Source: Corythoichthys intestinalis
Taxonomy: Eukaryota > Chordata > Actinopteri > Syngnathiformes > Syngnathidae
Length of the DNA stretch: 64,000 nucleotides
NCBI RefSeq assembly: GCF_030265065.1
Contig: NC_080400.1
Coordinates: forward strand, 51,879,001 to 51,943,000
Direction: 5' to 3'
Below, one piece after another: positions 34,130-47,793 of the stretch (position 1 is the stretch's first letter; every line of letters begins with the position of its first letter). The notes under the pieces are model-generated. The model saw only the letters and a program-made list of their open reading frames with translations. It made no database searches and was not told where the DNA came from. The position numbers and the translations under genes were made by a program.

Positions 34130-34740
34130 TTTTTCTTATTAAACAGCTTCAGAGACCTATACCCAAGAAGAAACTCATTCATCCGATGTTCAAAACAAGA
34201 TTTTCTTTGAAAGTATCTGCATTTGTGAAGAAAAAAAACAAGTATTACAAATCACATTGATCACATAAACAAATATTTATTTGTGCCAAACATTTCAAAC
34301 TTCATTGAATCCACTGTCCACTTTGAAAGATCAATTTGTTTGGACTGAAACCAGCTCTGCATATCCCTCCAGAACAATTGCACTATATCACACTGAAAAA
34401 ACAAATGTTCAAGATTATCAATCTCATTTTCAAAAAAAAAAAACCAAAACAATTGTGCACAAAATTAAAGATTTAAGTTCCCGGGAGTCTATGACCTGTT
34501 TGTCGCATGCATATAGGCTGATATTTGTTTCATCAGAAAATACATTTTTTAAAGTTAAGCATTTCAAATTTACTTCTGATAGCACTTATAGCCTATCAGC
34601 CCATAGAGAGCACCTATTAATAGACAATTATAGCACTTTCAGTAGTGGATGCTGAATTCCTTACAAACACTGAAAGTCAAGTATTATTTATGTTCATGGC
34701 CCTCAACCACAATAATGTCTTTGTTGGGGCACGGGATGAA
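34130..34740 (-). mobile_element. L1/Tx1-like LINE 3' fragment, second copy
   Basis: The minus strand at 34261-34452 encodes NEIDNLEHLFFQCDIVQLFW and following residues of the L1 ORF2 C-terminus in one frame. Further C-terminal pieces follow in other frames toward 34140. Same borders as the copy at 1660. Confidence 0.7.
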
Positions 34741-36128
<1,388 letters not shown>

Positions 36129-37800
36129 TGTACATAGTAATGGCTGTATTGTGAGATGGTGACCCGGCTGACGTCACATTCGCATTCTTCCTCAATCCAG
36201 GAAGTCACTCATTTTCATGGTGCGGGATTCAAAAAATTGAATTAACAAATCGATCACGTCCACACACATCTAAGTGGTCCATTTCATTCAGGAGCATAAA
36301 ATACTGCATGAAATATGATATAAACATGCTGTCATAGGCACTTTAGGCCTTTTCTGTTACATACAAAACAATGTTAATACAGTTATACTTGATTTATTTT
36401 AATTATATTATTATTATTTAATGATACGATTATATAAATTTATCGATATTACCTTTTTCTCTTTAACATTAAAAGGACAAAACAAAAAGCAGAGGTGTAC
36501 TTATAATAATGAAAAAATTATGAACAAATGATACTATTTACAGTTGTTGCAGAGAGTTGGGGGGCGCGAAACACGTCTTCCGGGGGGAGGGCGTACCAGA
36601 AAACAATTGAGAAGCACTGGCCTCAGACAAGATGGAGGAAATTATGAACAGTTTACATTGAATGGCAGTACAAGCACATAATATTCAAGCTTCCACAGAG
36701 GTAAAAGAAATTCCAGTAAAAATTCTCTTAAAATGAAGGAAATTTATTTGGAATTATTTAGAGGCAGCTTATATGGTTGCAGGTCTGTCTTTACGTCTCG
36801 GATGCTTTTTACTCTTAATTGAGTTTGCAGGTTATAGGACACATTAAACGTGGAAACTTTTAAATGATTTGTTTTACTTTTTAATTAACAAATACATTTG
36901 ATCGGGAATGCGACGACTTTTTGCATCCACGGTATAATAATAAAACGCCAGTACCAAACTTTTTATTTTTTACTCATGATCAAAAGACAGTTTGTGTATA
37001 ATCCAACACTTAACACATAAACCTTTCAAATTGCTAAATCTGAACAATTTGGAGATTAAAAAAAAAAAAAAAAAAGTCCCTCAAAAATAGATAATAAATA
37101 CATCTAGCTGTTTTTTCAAAGATAGCACACCCAATTTTTTTGCTCATGAGTGTCATGTGAGTGAGTGTTGCCTCGGGTTTTCAATAAATTACTTATGAAC
37201 TAATGTTTAATAATTGCAATAAAAAACAATTTAAAAATAACTACTGATTTGCTGCTGCGTGGGAGTCTGGCCTCTTAGAGGCAGTGTAGCGCACATATTA
37301 TTAAAGTCAAGATTTAATTTTATTAATTTAACTAATTTTTCTAATATTAGGAGGAATATAAGCTTGAAGTAGTGTGGTATTACCTGTCTTTATAGTTTAC
37401 TACAGCGTTTGTTTGTAAATATTCTTTATTTGAAGGTGGACCCCTCCATAATTTCTACTGCTCCCGAGTTTTATTTATTTTTTTACGTATTTATTTATTT
37501 TACATTAACTCATGATCAGTCCAGATCAGTTTCCCATTAGGTGTTAAAATAAAGTTGATGTTTAACTTTACAGAATGTGTTTTTTTCCCCCAAGTGTAAC
37601 CTTTCAGTTTTCTGTCAATTTGGCCAGTTCTACAATTTCTACATTTACAGTACTGTATATATGTATAAAAAAACACAACCGACATACTAGAAATAACATA
37701 GAACTTGTTTAATAGATTCAAAAGTGAGATAAAAATCAAAATGCCATTGCAGTAAAAGATTTAACATAACAAACAATGTCAACAATTTGTTATCAAACAT
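36129..37800. other. X-related block, spacer and 3' flank of copy E
   Basis: 36129-36345 is the X-related block, 36345-36720 the shared spacer and 36720-37800 the 3' flank of the intact gene. An ATTAAA on the minus strand at 37708-37713 lies about 110 bp past the stop and could be its polyadenylation signal. Confidence 0.55.
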
Positions 37801-37821
37801 TAACAAATGAACAACATCAAA

Positions 37822-38676
37822 TTATTTTTCCATTTCAATTTCCTGGTGCTGCTCTTTTCGTTTGCGGTAGAGGAATACGGCAAGGACAACTGTGACAATG
37901 AAGAGTGTGGTGATAGTGACAACGATTGCAGCAACTGCAGTGGTTGTCAGCAATTGTGGACTGCTCACATTGTTGGCCAGGGGCAGCAAACAGTCCAGGT
38001 GAAGGTCACAGTGTTTGGTGCCCACCATACTTTCCACCGTGCAGCGATAGCTTCCACACTCCCGCTCGGTGATGTTGAAATGCAAGGTGGCTCCTGTGGG
38101 GTCCACAGTGGCCTGAGGAGGCAAGACCTTATTTCCACTGGTCTTGGACCAGATGTAATGCAAAGGTGGGGTGCCTTGCAGAGAGCTGCATTTCAGCGTC
38201 ATACTGTTGTCTTCTTCGTCCACACTGCAGAGAGGCTGACTGGGTGCCTCTATGACTGTCAGGTCTAAGATCTTCTTGTCCAGTTCTGGTAACTTCTTCA
38301 CCAGACAGCGGTACATCTCCGTGTCTGACGGACGTACATCTTTGATGATGATAGACGCGTCTCCGTTTTGGGGATCGGCTGACGTGAAGTGGACCCTCCC
38401 CTCCATTGGTTTGTACAAATCGGAATACAAGCGGCCGCCAGTAAACCAAATGATGGGTTGCTCCTCTCTGTCTGCAGACTCGATACTCCACAAGACCTCC
38501 GTGTACTGCTGAGAGTCCACGGTGTGAGTGTACGCACAGGGTAGCTGGACACTTGACCCCCTGGCGACGTAGTAGTGGTTCATTTCCTTCTGGATTTCCA
38601 GAGGGCATGCTGGACAAATGTTGAAAAACACTCCCAGGAGGACAGAAGGCCAAAGGAAGTCCCACATCATCGCCAT
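37822..38676 (-). CDS. CTX/CXADR-like two-Ig-domain membrane protein, copy E (intact)
   Basis: The 284-residue type I membrane protein probably acts in cell-cell adhesion or as a recognition receptor. Residues 1 to about 24 form a hydrophobic leader. The V domain (about 25-142) has Cys47, Trp63 and Cys124 in an MYRC context. The C2 domain (about 145-230) has Cys163, Trp176 and Cys212, plus Cys150 and Cys223 in the positions of the extra disulfide typical of the CTX/CXADR family. Cys207 and Cys229 are additional. N-glycosylation sites are at Asn201 and Asn236. The helix is about 243-269, and the tail is 15 residues (RKRKEQHQEIEMEK end). CXADR itself has a long tail with a PDZ motif, which is absent here. 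The start lies 8 bases after a splice acceptor (TTGCAG, exon from 38684); the frame has no further intron. Upstream are a 470-bp intron and a non-coding exon. Confidence 0.85.
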   Translation of the reverse strand: MAMMWDFLWPSVLLGVFFNICPACPLEIQKEMNHYYVARGSSVQLPCAYTHTVDSQQYTEVLWSIESADREEQPIIWFTGGRLYSDLYKPMEGRVHFTSADPQNGDASIIIKDVRPSDTEMYRCLVKKLPELDKKILDLTVIEAPSQPLCSVDEEDNSMTLKCSSLQGTPPLHYIWSKTSGNKVLPPQATVDPTGATLHFNITERECGSYRCTVESMVGTKHCDLHLDCLLPLANNVSSPQLLTTTAVAAIVVTITTLFIVTVVLAVFLYRKRKEQHQEIEMEK

Positions 38677-39154
38677 GTATACACCTGCAAGTAAAAGACA
38701 AAAACATACTGGAATTAATCAAACACATTTTAGGATTTTTTTTTTCTATCACTAAAGCATAGACTTCACATCAGCAATCATGTTTTCATTATAAATGTAA
38801 AAAACAATGGAAAACAGAATAACACTGACATCAATTAAATGTATTTTATCTCGATCCAAGTTTAAATGTTTTCAATCAGTCATGTTTACTCTTTAAATAA
38901 AAACTATACAATTGAAGACAGCATTTTTTTTTTTCCCAAGTGTTAAAATAAATGGAAAACACAAACACTGCCACAATAACATGTTTTTTGCATGATTACA
39001 AGTATAAAAGTTATCAGTCATCAATGCTTAGACTATCAAATGAAATTAAAAGAAAAAAAGTTAACACTGCACTATTCAGCTTATGTGGAAACATGATCAA
39101 TACAAAACACCACAATTCCAATGTCTCTCAAAACAAGTAAATAGGATTTCTTAC

Positions 39155-39313
39155 TTGCTTATCTTTAGGAAGGAAGATGCACACCAACGACAGCAACACT
39201 TGTCTGCTTCTTTGGCATTTGGAGTAGTAATTCATCACGAAATAGCAACTTATATCGGAAAGAGAAGATCAAAGCATCAAAGAGTTGAAAGGGCTCCTCT
39301 CATCGTGACGTCA
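39155..39313 (-). promoter_or_regulatory. 5' non-coding exon and CRE of copy E
   Basis: The exon ends at 39155 with the donor GCAA/GTAAG. The acceptor is at 38684-38686, giving an intron of about 470 bp. TGACGTCA (39306-39313) is a full cAMP-response-element palindrome at or near the likely transcription start, which I cannot place exactly. Confidence 0.65.
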
Positions 39314-39324
39314 TGCTATTTGTT

Positions 39325-39450
39325 GACACGCCTCCGCCGCCATGACAGACGGCTTCGTGTACCGCGACTTCCGCTTTGTTTCCGCACTTGTGCTCGCGTT
39401 TTCCGGTTTACACGTGCTCTAAACGTCGACACTAGGACGGATAATGGCCT
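39325..39450 (-). promoter_or_regulatory. Upstream promoter region of copy E
   Basis: CpG-containing block conserved next to copies D, E and G and at the orphan block at 1.08 kb: GCCGCCATGACAGACGG, ACTTCCGCTTTGTTTCCGC (ETS-like GCGGAAGT on the minus strand), CCGGTTTACACGTGC and CGTCGACACTAGGACGG. No TATA box is evident, so it is likely a TATA-less promoter. 39450-39900 is the non-coding distal part. Confidence 0.5.
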
Positions 39451-39899
39451 TGTATCAAAAAATAGTCGCAAAATACCCTGGAGAAAATTATCTGTCCTAG
39501 TATAGACATCAGGGCCATGATTTTTCCTGTTTACACCACATACACCTCCAGCACACAAACGAAAACGCTTAGAAGAAACATGGCAGAATGCACAATGTGG
39601 TCGCATGAAAACTTCAAGTCAAGGTTATTTGTATTATAGCCACTACTTTTCACAATGTCGTACTTTTGAATTCTATATGTATGACAATCAGTCTGTATAT
39701 TTTTTAAGCAGTTGCATGGTCATGGTCTAATTTAACCAAGAGAGGGCGACATAACAAACTCAAAACTTTCTTTACTAACGAAATATTTTTATCTTTGCAT
39801 TCAGCCACCCCAACACACACACCCCCCTACGCACCCACTCTCTTACAATCACGGGGCTTTTCAAATAAATGTCAAATCTCTCAATCTGACTCCAAATTA

Positions 39900-40510
39900 A
39901 GGTGATTTTTGCTTATTAAACAGCTTCAGAGACCTATACCAAAGAAGAAACTCATTCATCCAATGTTTAAAGCAAGATTTTGTTTGAAAGTATCTGCATT
40001 AGTGAAGAAAAAAACAAGTATTACAAATCACATTGATCACATAAACAAATATTTATTTGTGCCAAACATTTCAAACTTAATTGAATCCACTGTCCACTTT
40101 GAAAGATCAATTTGTTTGGACTGAAACCAGCTCTGCATATCCCTCCAGAACAATTGCACTATATCACACTGAAAAAACAAATGTTCAAGATTATCAATGT
40201 CATTTTCAAAAAACACAAAACAATTGTGCACAAAATTAAAGATTTAAGTTCCCGGGAGTCTATGACCTGTTTGTCGCACACATATAGGCTGATATTTGTT
40301 TAATCAGAAAATACGTTTTCTAAAGTTAAGCATTTTAAATTCACTTCTGATGGCACTAATAGCCTATCAGCCCATAGAGAGCACCCATGAATAGACAATA
40401 ATAGCACTTTCAGTAGTGGATGCTGAATTCCTTACAAACACTGCAAGTCAAGTATTATTTATGTTCATGGCCCTCAATCACAACAGTGTCTTCGTTGGGG
40501 CACGGGATGA
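39900..40510 (-). mobile_element. L1/Tx1-like LINE 3' fragment, third copy
   Basis: The minus strand at 40037-40231 encodes NDIDNLEHLFFQCDIVQLFW and following residues. Same fragment and borders as at 1660 and 34130. Confidence 0.7.
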
Positions 40511-41697
40511 ACTTACTTACCTTTGGCACATAACAGGTGGTGGCAATAGCTAAATCACACTTGCAGCAAGTTAAAATGGACAGAACAGGTGGTGGTAATA
40601 GCTAAATCACACTTGCAGCCAGTTAAAATGGATTCAAGTTGACTCAACCTCTGTCCTGTGTCCTTGTGTGTACCAAATTGAGCATGCAGAGAAGAAAGAA
40701 GACCAAAGAACTGTCTGAGAACTTGAGAAGCAAAATTGTGAGGAAGCATGGGCAATCTCAAGGTTACAAGTCAATCTCCAAAGACCTGAATGTTCCTGTG
40801 TCTACCGTGTGCAGTGTCATCAATAAGTGTAAAGCCCATTTTTACTAACCTCCCTAGATGTGGACGGAAAAGAAAAATTGATGAGAGATTTCAACCAAAG
40901 AGTGTGCGGATGGTGGATAAAGAACCTCGACTAACATCCAAACAAGTTCAAACTGTCCTGCAGTCCGAGGGTACAAAAGTGTCAACCCGTACTATCCGTT
41001 GGGGTCTGAATGAAAAGGGACTCTATAGTAGGATACCCAGGAAGACCCCACTTCTGACCCAGAGACAAAAAAAAGCCAGGCTGGAGTTTGCCAAAACTTA
41101 CCCGAGAAAAGCCAAAAACATTTTGGAAGAATGTTCTCTGGTCAGATGAGACAAAAGTAGACCATTTTGGGAAAAGGCATCAACATAGAGTTTACGGGGG
41201 GGGGGATGAGGCCTTCAAAGTAGAGAACACGGTCTCCAAAGTCAAACGTGGCGGAGGTTCCCTGATGTTTTGGGGTTGCTTGGCTGCCTCTGGCACTGGA
41301 CTGCTTGACCGTGTGCATGGCATTATGAAGTCTGAAGACTGCCAACACATTTTGCAGCATAATATAGGGCCCAGTGTGAGAAAGCTGGGTCTCCCTCAGA
41401 GGTCATGGGTGTTCCGGCAGCAGGACAAGGATCCAAAACACACTTTAAAAAGCACTAGAACATGGTTTGAGAGAAAGCACTGGAGACTTCTAAAGTGGCC
41501 AGCAATGAGTCCTGACCTGAATCCAGGAGAACACCTGTGGCGATATCTGAAAATGGCAGTTTGGAGAAGGCACCCTTCAAATGTCAGAGACCTGGAGCAG
41601 TTGGCCAAAGAAGAATGGTCTAAAATTCCAACAGAGCATTGTAAGAATCTCATTGATGGATACCGGAAGGGTTTGTTCGCAGTTATTTTGTCTAAAG

Positions 41698-43626
41698 TAA
41701 AGATACACGATAATATCGGTCACCGATAATTATCGGCCGATAATGGCAATTATGACGTCACACAGATAATCCAGATAATAAAAAAATTCAAACGATAATG
41801 CAATCCGATAATTATATACTTGATTTAGCCTCCAAATGTGCGCAACCGAAGAATTCAGCACGCCGCCTCCTCAACCCCTCCCCTCTCTGAAGCCCGAGGG
41901 AGGAGGGGATGAGGAGGCGGAGTTACACGACAAGAAGTAGTTGAATATTATGGCGGCTGTCACAAAAAAAAAGACGCTCCCACCATCTGCGAAACATGTA
42001 CCGTAGAAGTTCCATGAGGCAGAAAGAACGCGTACTCATTCAAAACCACTAACCCAGCAGCCATTTAAAACTGCATCACAAAGATTTTTGGAACGAATAG
42101 GAGTCTGCTGCTAGCGGGAATGCTAAAGCTATTGTAAACACTAACAAAGTTAAACTACAGGGCTTGTGACGATACAGAGTCGGGCTGTTTGGGAATGCAG
42201 CCCAAGGCGGGTGGTAAATTCGCATCTAGGCTAAACACCGGCAAGACTGGAGACCGATAGTCGGCAAGTAGCCGTCTTCCGACGGAGCCCGCCGCTCTGG
42301 CCGGTCCGGCAGGCCGCCGCCGCCTCGCCATAGGCGGGGCGGGCCGAGCCGAGCGATACCCCGGCTTGGGGACCTCCGGCGAACACCCCGGTTTCTCGAG
42401 CGTTCTCCCACGGCGTGCGAGCAGAGCCAGGACCCGAATACGCCGCGGCGAACCGGCTGGGGCGGGCGGATTATCCAGTACGAACGTAGCTGCCGCCGCC
42501 GCCGAGTCAAGACACGGTTGTTGTTTTTTTTACCTAAATGACCCGAGAACCAAAGCCCTGGATAAAAAAAATAATGCAGTTTATACCACCACCATTCTTC
42601 ATGAAAAAGTGATGTCCAGTAAGCGAGCTTATCATGACGGCACGGTGGTTAGATGATAATTTAAACATGGAGAAAACGAAGTCAGCCAGTCAATAATGCA
42701 TTCAGTATGTAAAATGACGAGCGGACTTTGTAACGCTGCCTTTATTTTCGGCTTAACAAAACTCGGGCACAAAACAACACGCGCGCGGGTGCGAGTTCCA
42801 ACTCCGTCCAAATAGTACTGCCGTGTATCAGTTTAGCTGCTGTAACGCAAATGTCGTGAAAGCCGCAAATGTAAACAAAGCGCTGCAGAATGGGTACATG
42901 ACATCGCGCTCTTTTGAGTTAATCATTTTCACAGTGTGCAACAAAGCATATAACATTAGCAATCACTTTTCAAATTATTTAACTTATTTCTCTGATCAAT
43001 TACAGTCACAGTAGATAATCAAATTCTTAAATCAATATTCTGTAGCCACAAATATTATTCAAAATCTTTCCTTCTTCCAAGTTTTTTTTTGTTTTTTTTT
43101 TAGGATTAATTAGAATAATGTATTGCTTAAAACAAGGCTGTTAAGATTATTTTCAGCTAGCTATTTTTCTTCCAAGAAATCTGAGAGAAATACACTTGAA
43201 GCGATGGCAGATAATTTCACTTATTGCCAATAGATTTACACTTAAAACTGACTAGTTTTAAGGTTTGTTTTGCAGTGTATTAATGTTATATATGTTAGGA
43301 ATGGCTTACTTTTAAAGGCATTTTTTTGCAACTTAGGTATTTACTCTTTAAGTAATTGTTGCCAAAAGTTTACCATTACACAATGTCAGACAATCTGTCA
43401 TTATTAAGATGTTTGAATTGACGACTTGTTCATATTTTATGTTGGGAAAAAAAATAGCAATAAATTATATTTTTGCACAGTAACATTTTCTTTTGTGTAT
43501 ACTTTAAAATTTTACATAAACATTTTAATATAATTATCGGCTTGACATTATCGGTTATCGGTTGGAATGAGGAGGAAATTATCGGTTATCGGTATCGGTT
43601 GAAAAATGTATTATCGTGCATCACTA
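41698..43626 (+). mobile_element. hAT-like element, second copy
   Basis: Same element as at 3394-5306, with the same GTCTAAAG repeats (41690-41697 and 43627-43634) and the same insertion base. 1929 bp. The two copies differ by scattered substitutions and small indels, one of them in the GC-rich centre near 42310, so they arose by duplication of the host segment and not by independent insertion. Confidence 0.88.
42177..42270 (+). other. 28S rRNA-like segment, second copy
   Basis: Counterpart of 3875-3968, with the same landmarks (GTTTGGGAATGCAGCCC, GAGACCGATAGTCGGCAAGT) and slight differences. Confidence 0.75.
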
Positions 43627-43880
43627 GTCTAAAGGTTGTGCTACCAAGTATTGGGCTGAGGGTGCCAATACTTTTGTCCGGCCCATTTTTGGAGTTTTGT
43701 GTAAAATGATAATTATTTAATTTTTATCCATCTCTTTTGTGTTTTATAATTGCAAGCAAAATAAATGAAGCTATTACTACTAAAGCATTTGTAATTGCAA
43801 TCATTGTCTGGGAGAAATTGAGCATTATCTGACATAATTGCAGGGGTGTCAATACTTTTGGCCAGCACTGTATATAGCAA

Positions 43881-43985
43881 AGGCTGTATTGTGAGATGGT
43901 GACCCGGCTGATGTCACATTCCCATTCTTCCTCAATCCAGGAAGTCACTAATTTCCATGGCGCGGATTCAAAAAAATGGAATAAG
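43881..43985 (-). mobile_element. Inner part of the X-related element
   Basis: Counterpart of 5557-5664; its outer end is at 48395-48505. Confidence 0.5.
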
Positions 43986-44448
43986 GCGGAAAACACAGAC
44001 AAGACTGAAAAAGCAGTTTCTGCACTTGCACTCATCTTTAAAAGAAACTACTGTATTTTAAGCCAAAACAAGTGTTGTGTTTGATAGAACTATATGTCTA
44101 TATGCTGTCATATCAGATTCATGGCACATTAAGCCCCGGAACCATTTTTAATTTGTCCGTTTTACCCCGGAAACCCCCGTTTACAGACGTCGCGCAACCA
44201 CTTTTGTTTCCACCCAGCCATAAAACGAAGGTAATTAATTATGTTTTTATTCAAAATGTCTATCATTTTTAGCTTAGAAACATTAATAGGTGTCTAATAT
44301 TTGTATTTTAAAAAATAATTAAATAAACGACTTTAAAAATGATTCACTCGCATATTTCAAACTTTTAAACAAATTACGTCACAATGAAAAAAATGGTGTC
44401 TGTAAAAAAGTCAGATATCTACCTCATAACTGTCGCTTAATTGTATTT

Positions 44449-47352
44449 AGGGCCCGAGCACTAAGCGTGCGAAGGCCCTATTGTTTTGCAAAGGATTTTT
44501 TTTTTTTTTTTTTCAGGGCAAATGAAAACGGCCAATTTGGAGGCCTGAACATGCACGAAAAGTCACCAAAATTTGCACATACGTCCGGAAAATTGTAAAT
44601 TTCGATAATTTTGCAACGTTGCAAAAAAATGTAACAAAATGGCTCAGTGGCGCCCCCTTGAAATTTTAAAATTGGCCTATAACATTAGGGTCTGTCAGCG
44701 TAGAGCAATGAAATTTGGGGGGTCTATACCTTGTCCAAAACCGCTCCAAAAAAGCATTTACACGCATATTCCAAACCCAACAGGAAATCGGTTATTTTGG
44801 ATCAAATATGAAATTTTTATCGATTTACTGGGTGCACATTTGAGACCTTTTCGCCGAGGGAGTTAGTTGGATCATCTTCAAAATTGGTGAGACTGTTCAG
44901 GAGACATATGAAATCTTAAGTTTTGAAAATGGTGCGTTTTCATTCACGGGTCTGACCTGGGCGTGGTGCCAAAGTCGACCATTTTTTCGGCAAAATGACA
45001 AATTCAGTAAATGACTAATAGTTCCTTAACACAACGTTAAATCTTTTTCATATTTGGCATGTATGTGTGGTATCCCACCCTTAACACGAGTGCATTGAAA
45101 TATTACCCATTAGGTCTAGCGCCCCCTAGTGAGAACAGGAAATGCCTTTTTTTACGAGACAGGTTCCTCCTCCAAGGGAAAAAAATCTGTTGACCTCAAA
45201 CCTGCATCAGAGGAGCCTTAAGACCTGTGTTCAGGTGCCTGATGAAAAATATTGAGGTTTCGTTGAGGCGGAGGGGTCCAAACAGGAAAGTGAAAATGAA
45301 CGTCAACAATTTGTCACGCAAAAAACTTTGAACAGTCATAACTCGGCAGATATACAACATATCTGCGCCAAACTTCCCGTGTTTGTTGAGAGTCATACCC
45401 TGAAGGTTCTTGTAGGGGTCATTTGCATCAACTCTACAGTGCCAACTAGTGGCGACAGAAAGAAGTTTTAAAAAAGGCCTTTCCTATTGGGTTTTTTCAA
45501 CATAGAGCAAGGAAATTTGGGGAGTAGATACCTTATGCAAAACTGCTCCAAAAAGTCTCTTGCACCCATATTCCAAATCCAACAGGAAATCGGGTATTTT
45601 GGATCGAATGTGAAATTTTCATGGGTTCACAGTAGGAGTTTACATTTGGAGGCTTGAATATGCACAAAAACTCGTAAAAATTTGCACATACATGCGGCTT
45701 TGGATAACGTTCAATAATCTTGCAATGTTACGAAAAAATGTAACAAAATGCCTCAGTGGCGCCCCCTTGAATTTTTCAAAAAGGCGTTTCCTATTAGGTT
45801 TTTTTAACATAGAGTGATGAAATTTGGGGAGTCGATACCTTGTGCAAAACTGCTCCAAAAAGTCTCTTGCACCCGTATTCCAAATCCAACAGGAAATCGG
45901 GTATTTTGGATCGAATGTGAAATTTTTATCGGTTCACAGTAGGAGTTTACATTTGGAGGCTTGAACATGCACAAAAACTCACAAAAATTTGGACATACAT
46001 GCGGCGTTGCATAACGTTCAATAATCTTGCAACGTTACGAAAACATGTAACAAAATGGCTCAGTGGCACCCCCTTGAAATTTTCAAAAAGGCCTCTCCAT
46101 TTAGGTTTTTTCAACGTAGAGGGATGAAATTCGGAGAGTCGATACCTTGTACAAAACATCTCCAAAAAGTCTCTTGCATGCGTATTCCAAACCCAACAGG
46201 AAATCGGGTATTTTGGATTGAATGTGAAATTTTTATCGATTTACAGTGTGCACATTTTACACCTTGGCACCTAGGGAATTAGTTTGATCATTCTCAAAAT
46301 TGGCGAGACTGTTCATGAGGCATATGAAATCTTAAGTTATCAAAATGGTGTGTTTTCATTCACGGGCCTGACCTGGGCGGGGTGCCAAAGTCGGCCATTT
46401 TTTCGCCAAAACACCGAATTCGGAAAATGACTGATAACTCCCTCATACAACGTTCAATCTATTTTAAATCTGGCATGTGTGTGAGGTATACCAGCCTGAG
46501 CAGGACTGGATTGAAAATTTACCATTTGTGCTTGGCGCCTCCTAGTGGGAACAGGAAATGCCCTTTTTTTACGGGACACACACCTCCTCTAAAGGGAAAA
46601 AATCAATCTACCTCAAACCTGCATAAGGGAAGCCTTAAGACCTGTGTTCAGGTGCCTGATGAAAAATATTGAGGTTTCGTTGAAGCGGAGGGGTCCAAAC
46701 AGGAAAGTGAAAATGACCGTCAACAATTTGTCTCACTAAAAACTTTGAACAGTCATAACTCGGCAGATATACAACATATCTGCGACAAACTTCCCGTGCT
46801 TGTTGAGAGTCATACCCTGAAGTGCCTTGTAGGGGTCATTTGCATCAACCCTACAGCGCCAACTAGTGGCAACAGAAAGTCACTCGTTTTTCCAATACAT
46901 GTCCAGTTCTTTTCAGTTTTTTCATTGTAGTTTCAAGACCTATTAAAATACTTATTTACGGCCCATGTCCACGTGTCTGTCTGTTGCCGTGACGACCCTT
47001 TGTTTGCCATTTAAAGGAAATATTTTTTTTCCAGAGAGTCAGGCAGCTTATAGAGCCACAATATTTGGCACACTTGGTCGAATTGGCCCAGTTAGAAGAT
47101 TAATTTTGGTTTTGAACAAGGGCTTGGCTGCACAGCTCAGTAGTGGCTCCTTTTTTGTAGTACCCTCTCCAATAGGGGTTTTTATCTCTTGGGTGTGGTA
47201 ATGTAAGAGGCGACTTTCGAGCATGTTAGGTTCTAATGAGATGATTAGAGAGGAGGATCTGCCACCACCCTGACCTGCGCACAGTCCGAGTTGCGTGACG
47301 TCCGAGTTGCGCTAGATTGCGAGGGCCCGTTCAGTCCTGCTTGCAGGCCTAG
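44449..47352. repeat. 2.9-kb interspersed repeat with GGGCCC ends and modular interior
   Basis: It starts AGGGCCCGAGCACTAAGCG and ends GCGAGGGCCCGTTCAG followed by CCTGCTTGCAGG (a small hairpin) and CCTAG. The first copy of this locus reads through near 7810 without it. Inside are repeated modules, for example ACAAAATGGCTCAGTGGC at about 44635, 45745 and 46050, CAGGAAATCGG at about 44780, 45593, 45891 and 46200, and CCAACTAGTGGC at about 45445 and 46860. There is no open frame of note. It resembles a widespread fish repeat type; the class is undetermined. Confidence 0.65.
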
Positions 47353-47793
47353 TTTTTTTTGTTACTGTCGCAATTTCTCTGATGTTAGATGATAACCGAT
47401 CCAAACAAAGAAAAATTGAAAAAATAAACTTTTAAAAGGGTTAATATATGAAAAAGAACATTTCAACCACTCCTTGATGTTTGCGATTTCTGCATCGCGA
47501 TCCTTGTTATATTACCATTTTTCACCCATAAAATCCCCCAAAAATCCAGCTGTGTCTTGACACTCGTTGATACATGCTACATGGAGTTTTTGGATCGAAA
47601 CAAGGTAAGTACGTGATAATATCTCATTAAAGTCATGGCGTCTGCAATTCTGCTCTTGTGTGCTCTCACCTCCAGTTCGGGTTTTTCTGTTTAAAAAAAA
47701 GTTTTTTTTTTTTTTTTTAAATGCCCTCCTGTTCAAAATTTTTCTTCCCCCAGAAAATTGAGATTTTAAGCATTCCAATGATGTATCACACAT

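Larger units (their letters stand above)
40511..43880 (+). mobile_element. Tc1-like transposon copy 3, 5'-truncated, with the same hAT insertion as copy 1
   Basis: Transposase pieces are at 40684-40848, about 40870-41149 and 41088-41697. The last piece carries the longest catalytic stretch, from LWSDETKVDHFGKRHQH through QQDKDPKHT to [11 protein letters not shown]. Frame breaks are present, and there is a 10-G run at 41196-41205. A short local duplication (CTAAATCACACTTGCAGC, twice) lies at 40550-40625. The 3' terminal repeat is at 43635-43880. NPGEHLW in place of NPIEHLW is shared with copy 1 but not copy 2. Confidence 0.9.

Noticed and set aside
44639-44866. Frames of 66-96 codons in the GGGCCC repeat (MAQWRPLEIL and similar)
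   Set aside because: They come from the repeated modules, start at the same repeated phrase and show no domain or conserved length.
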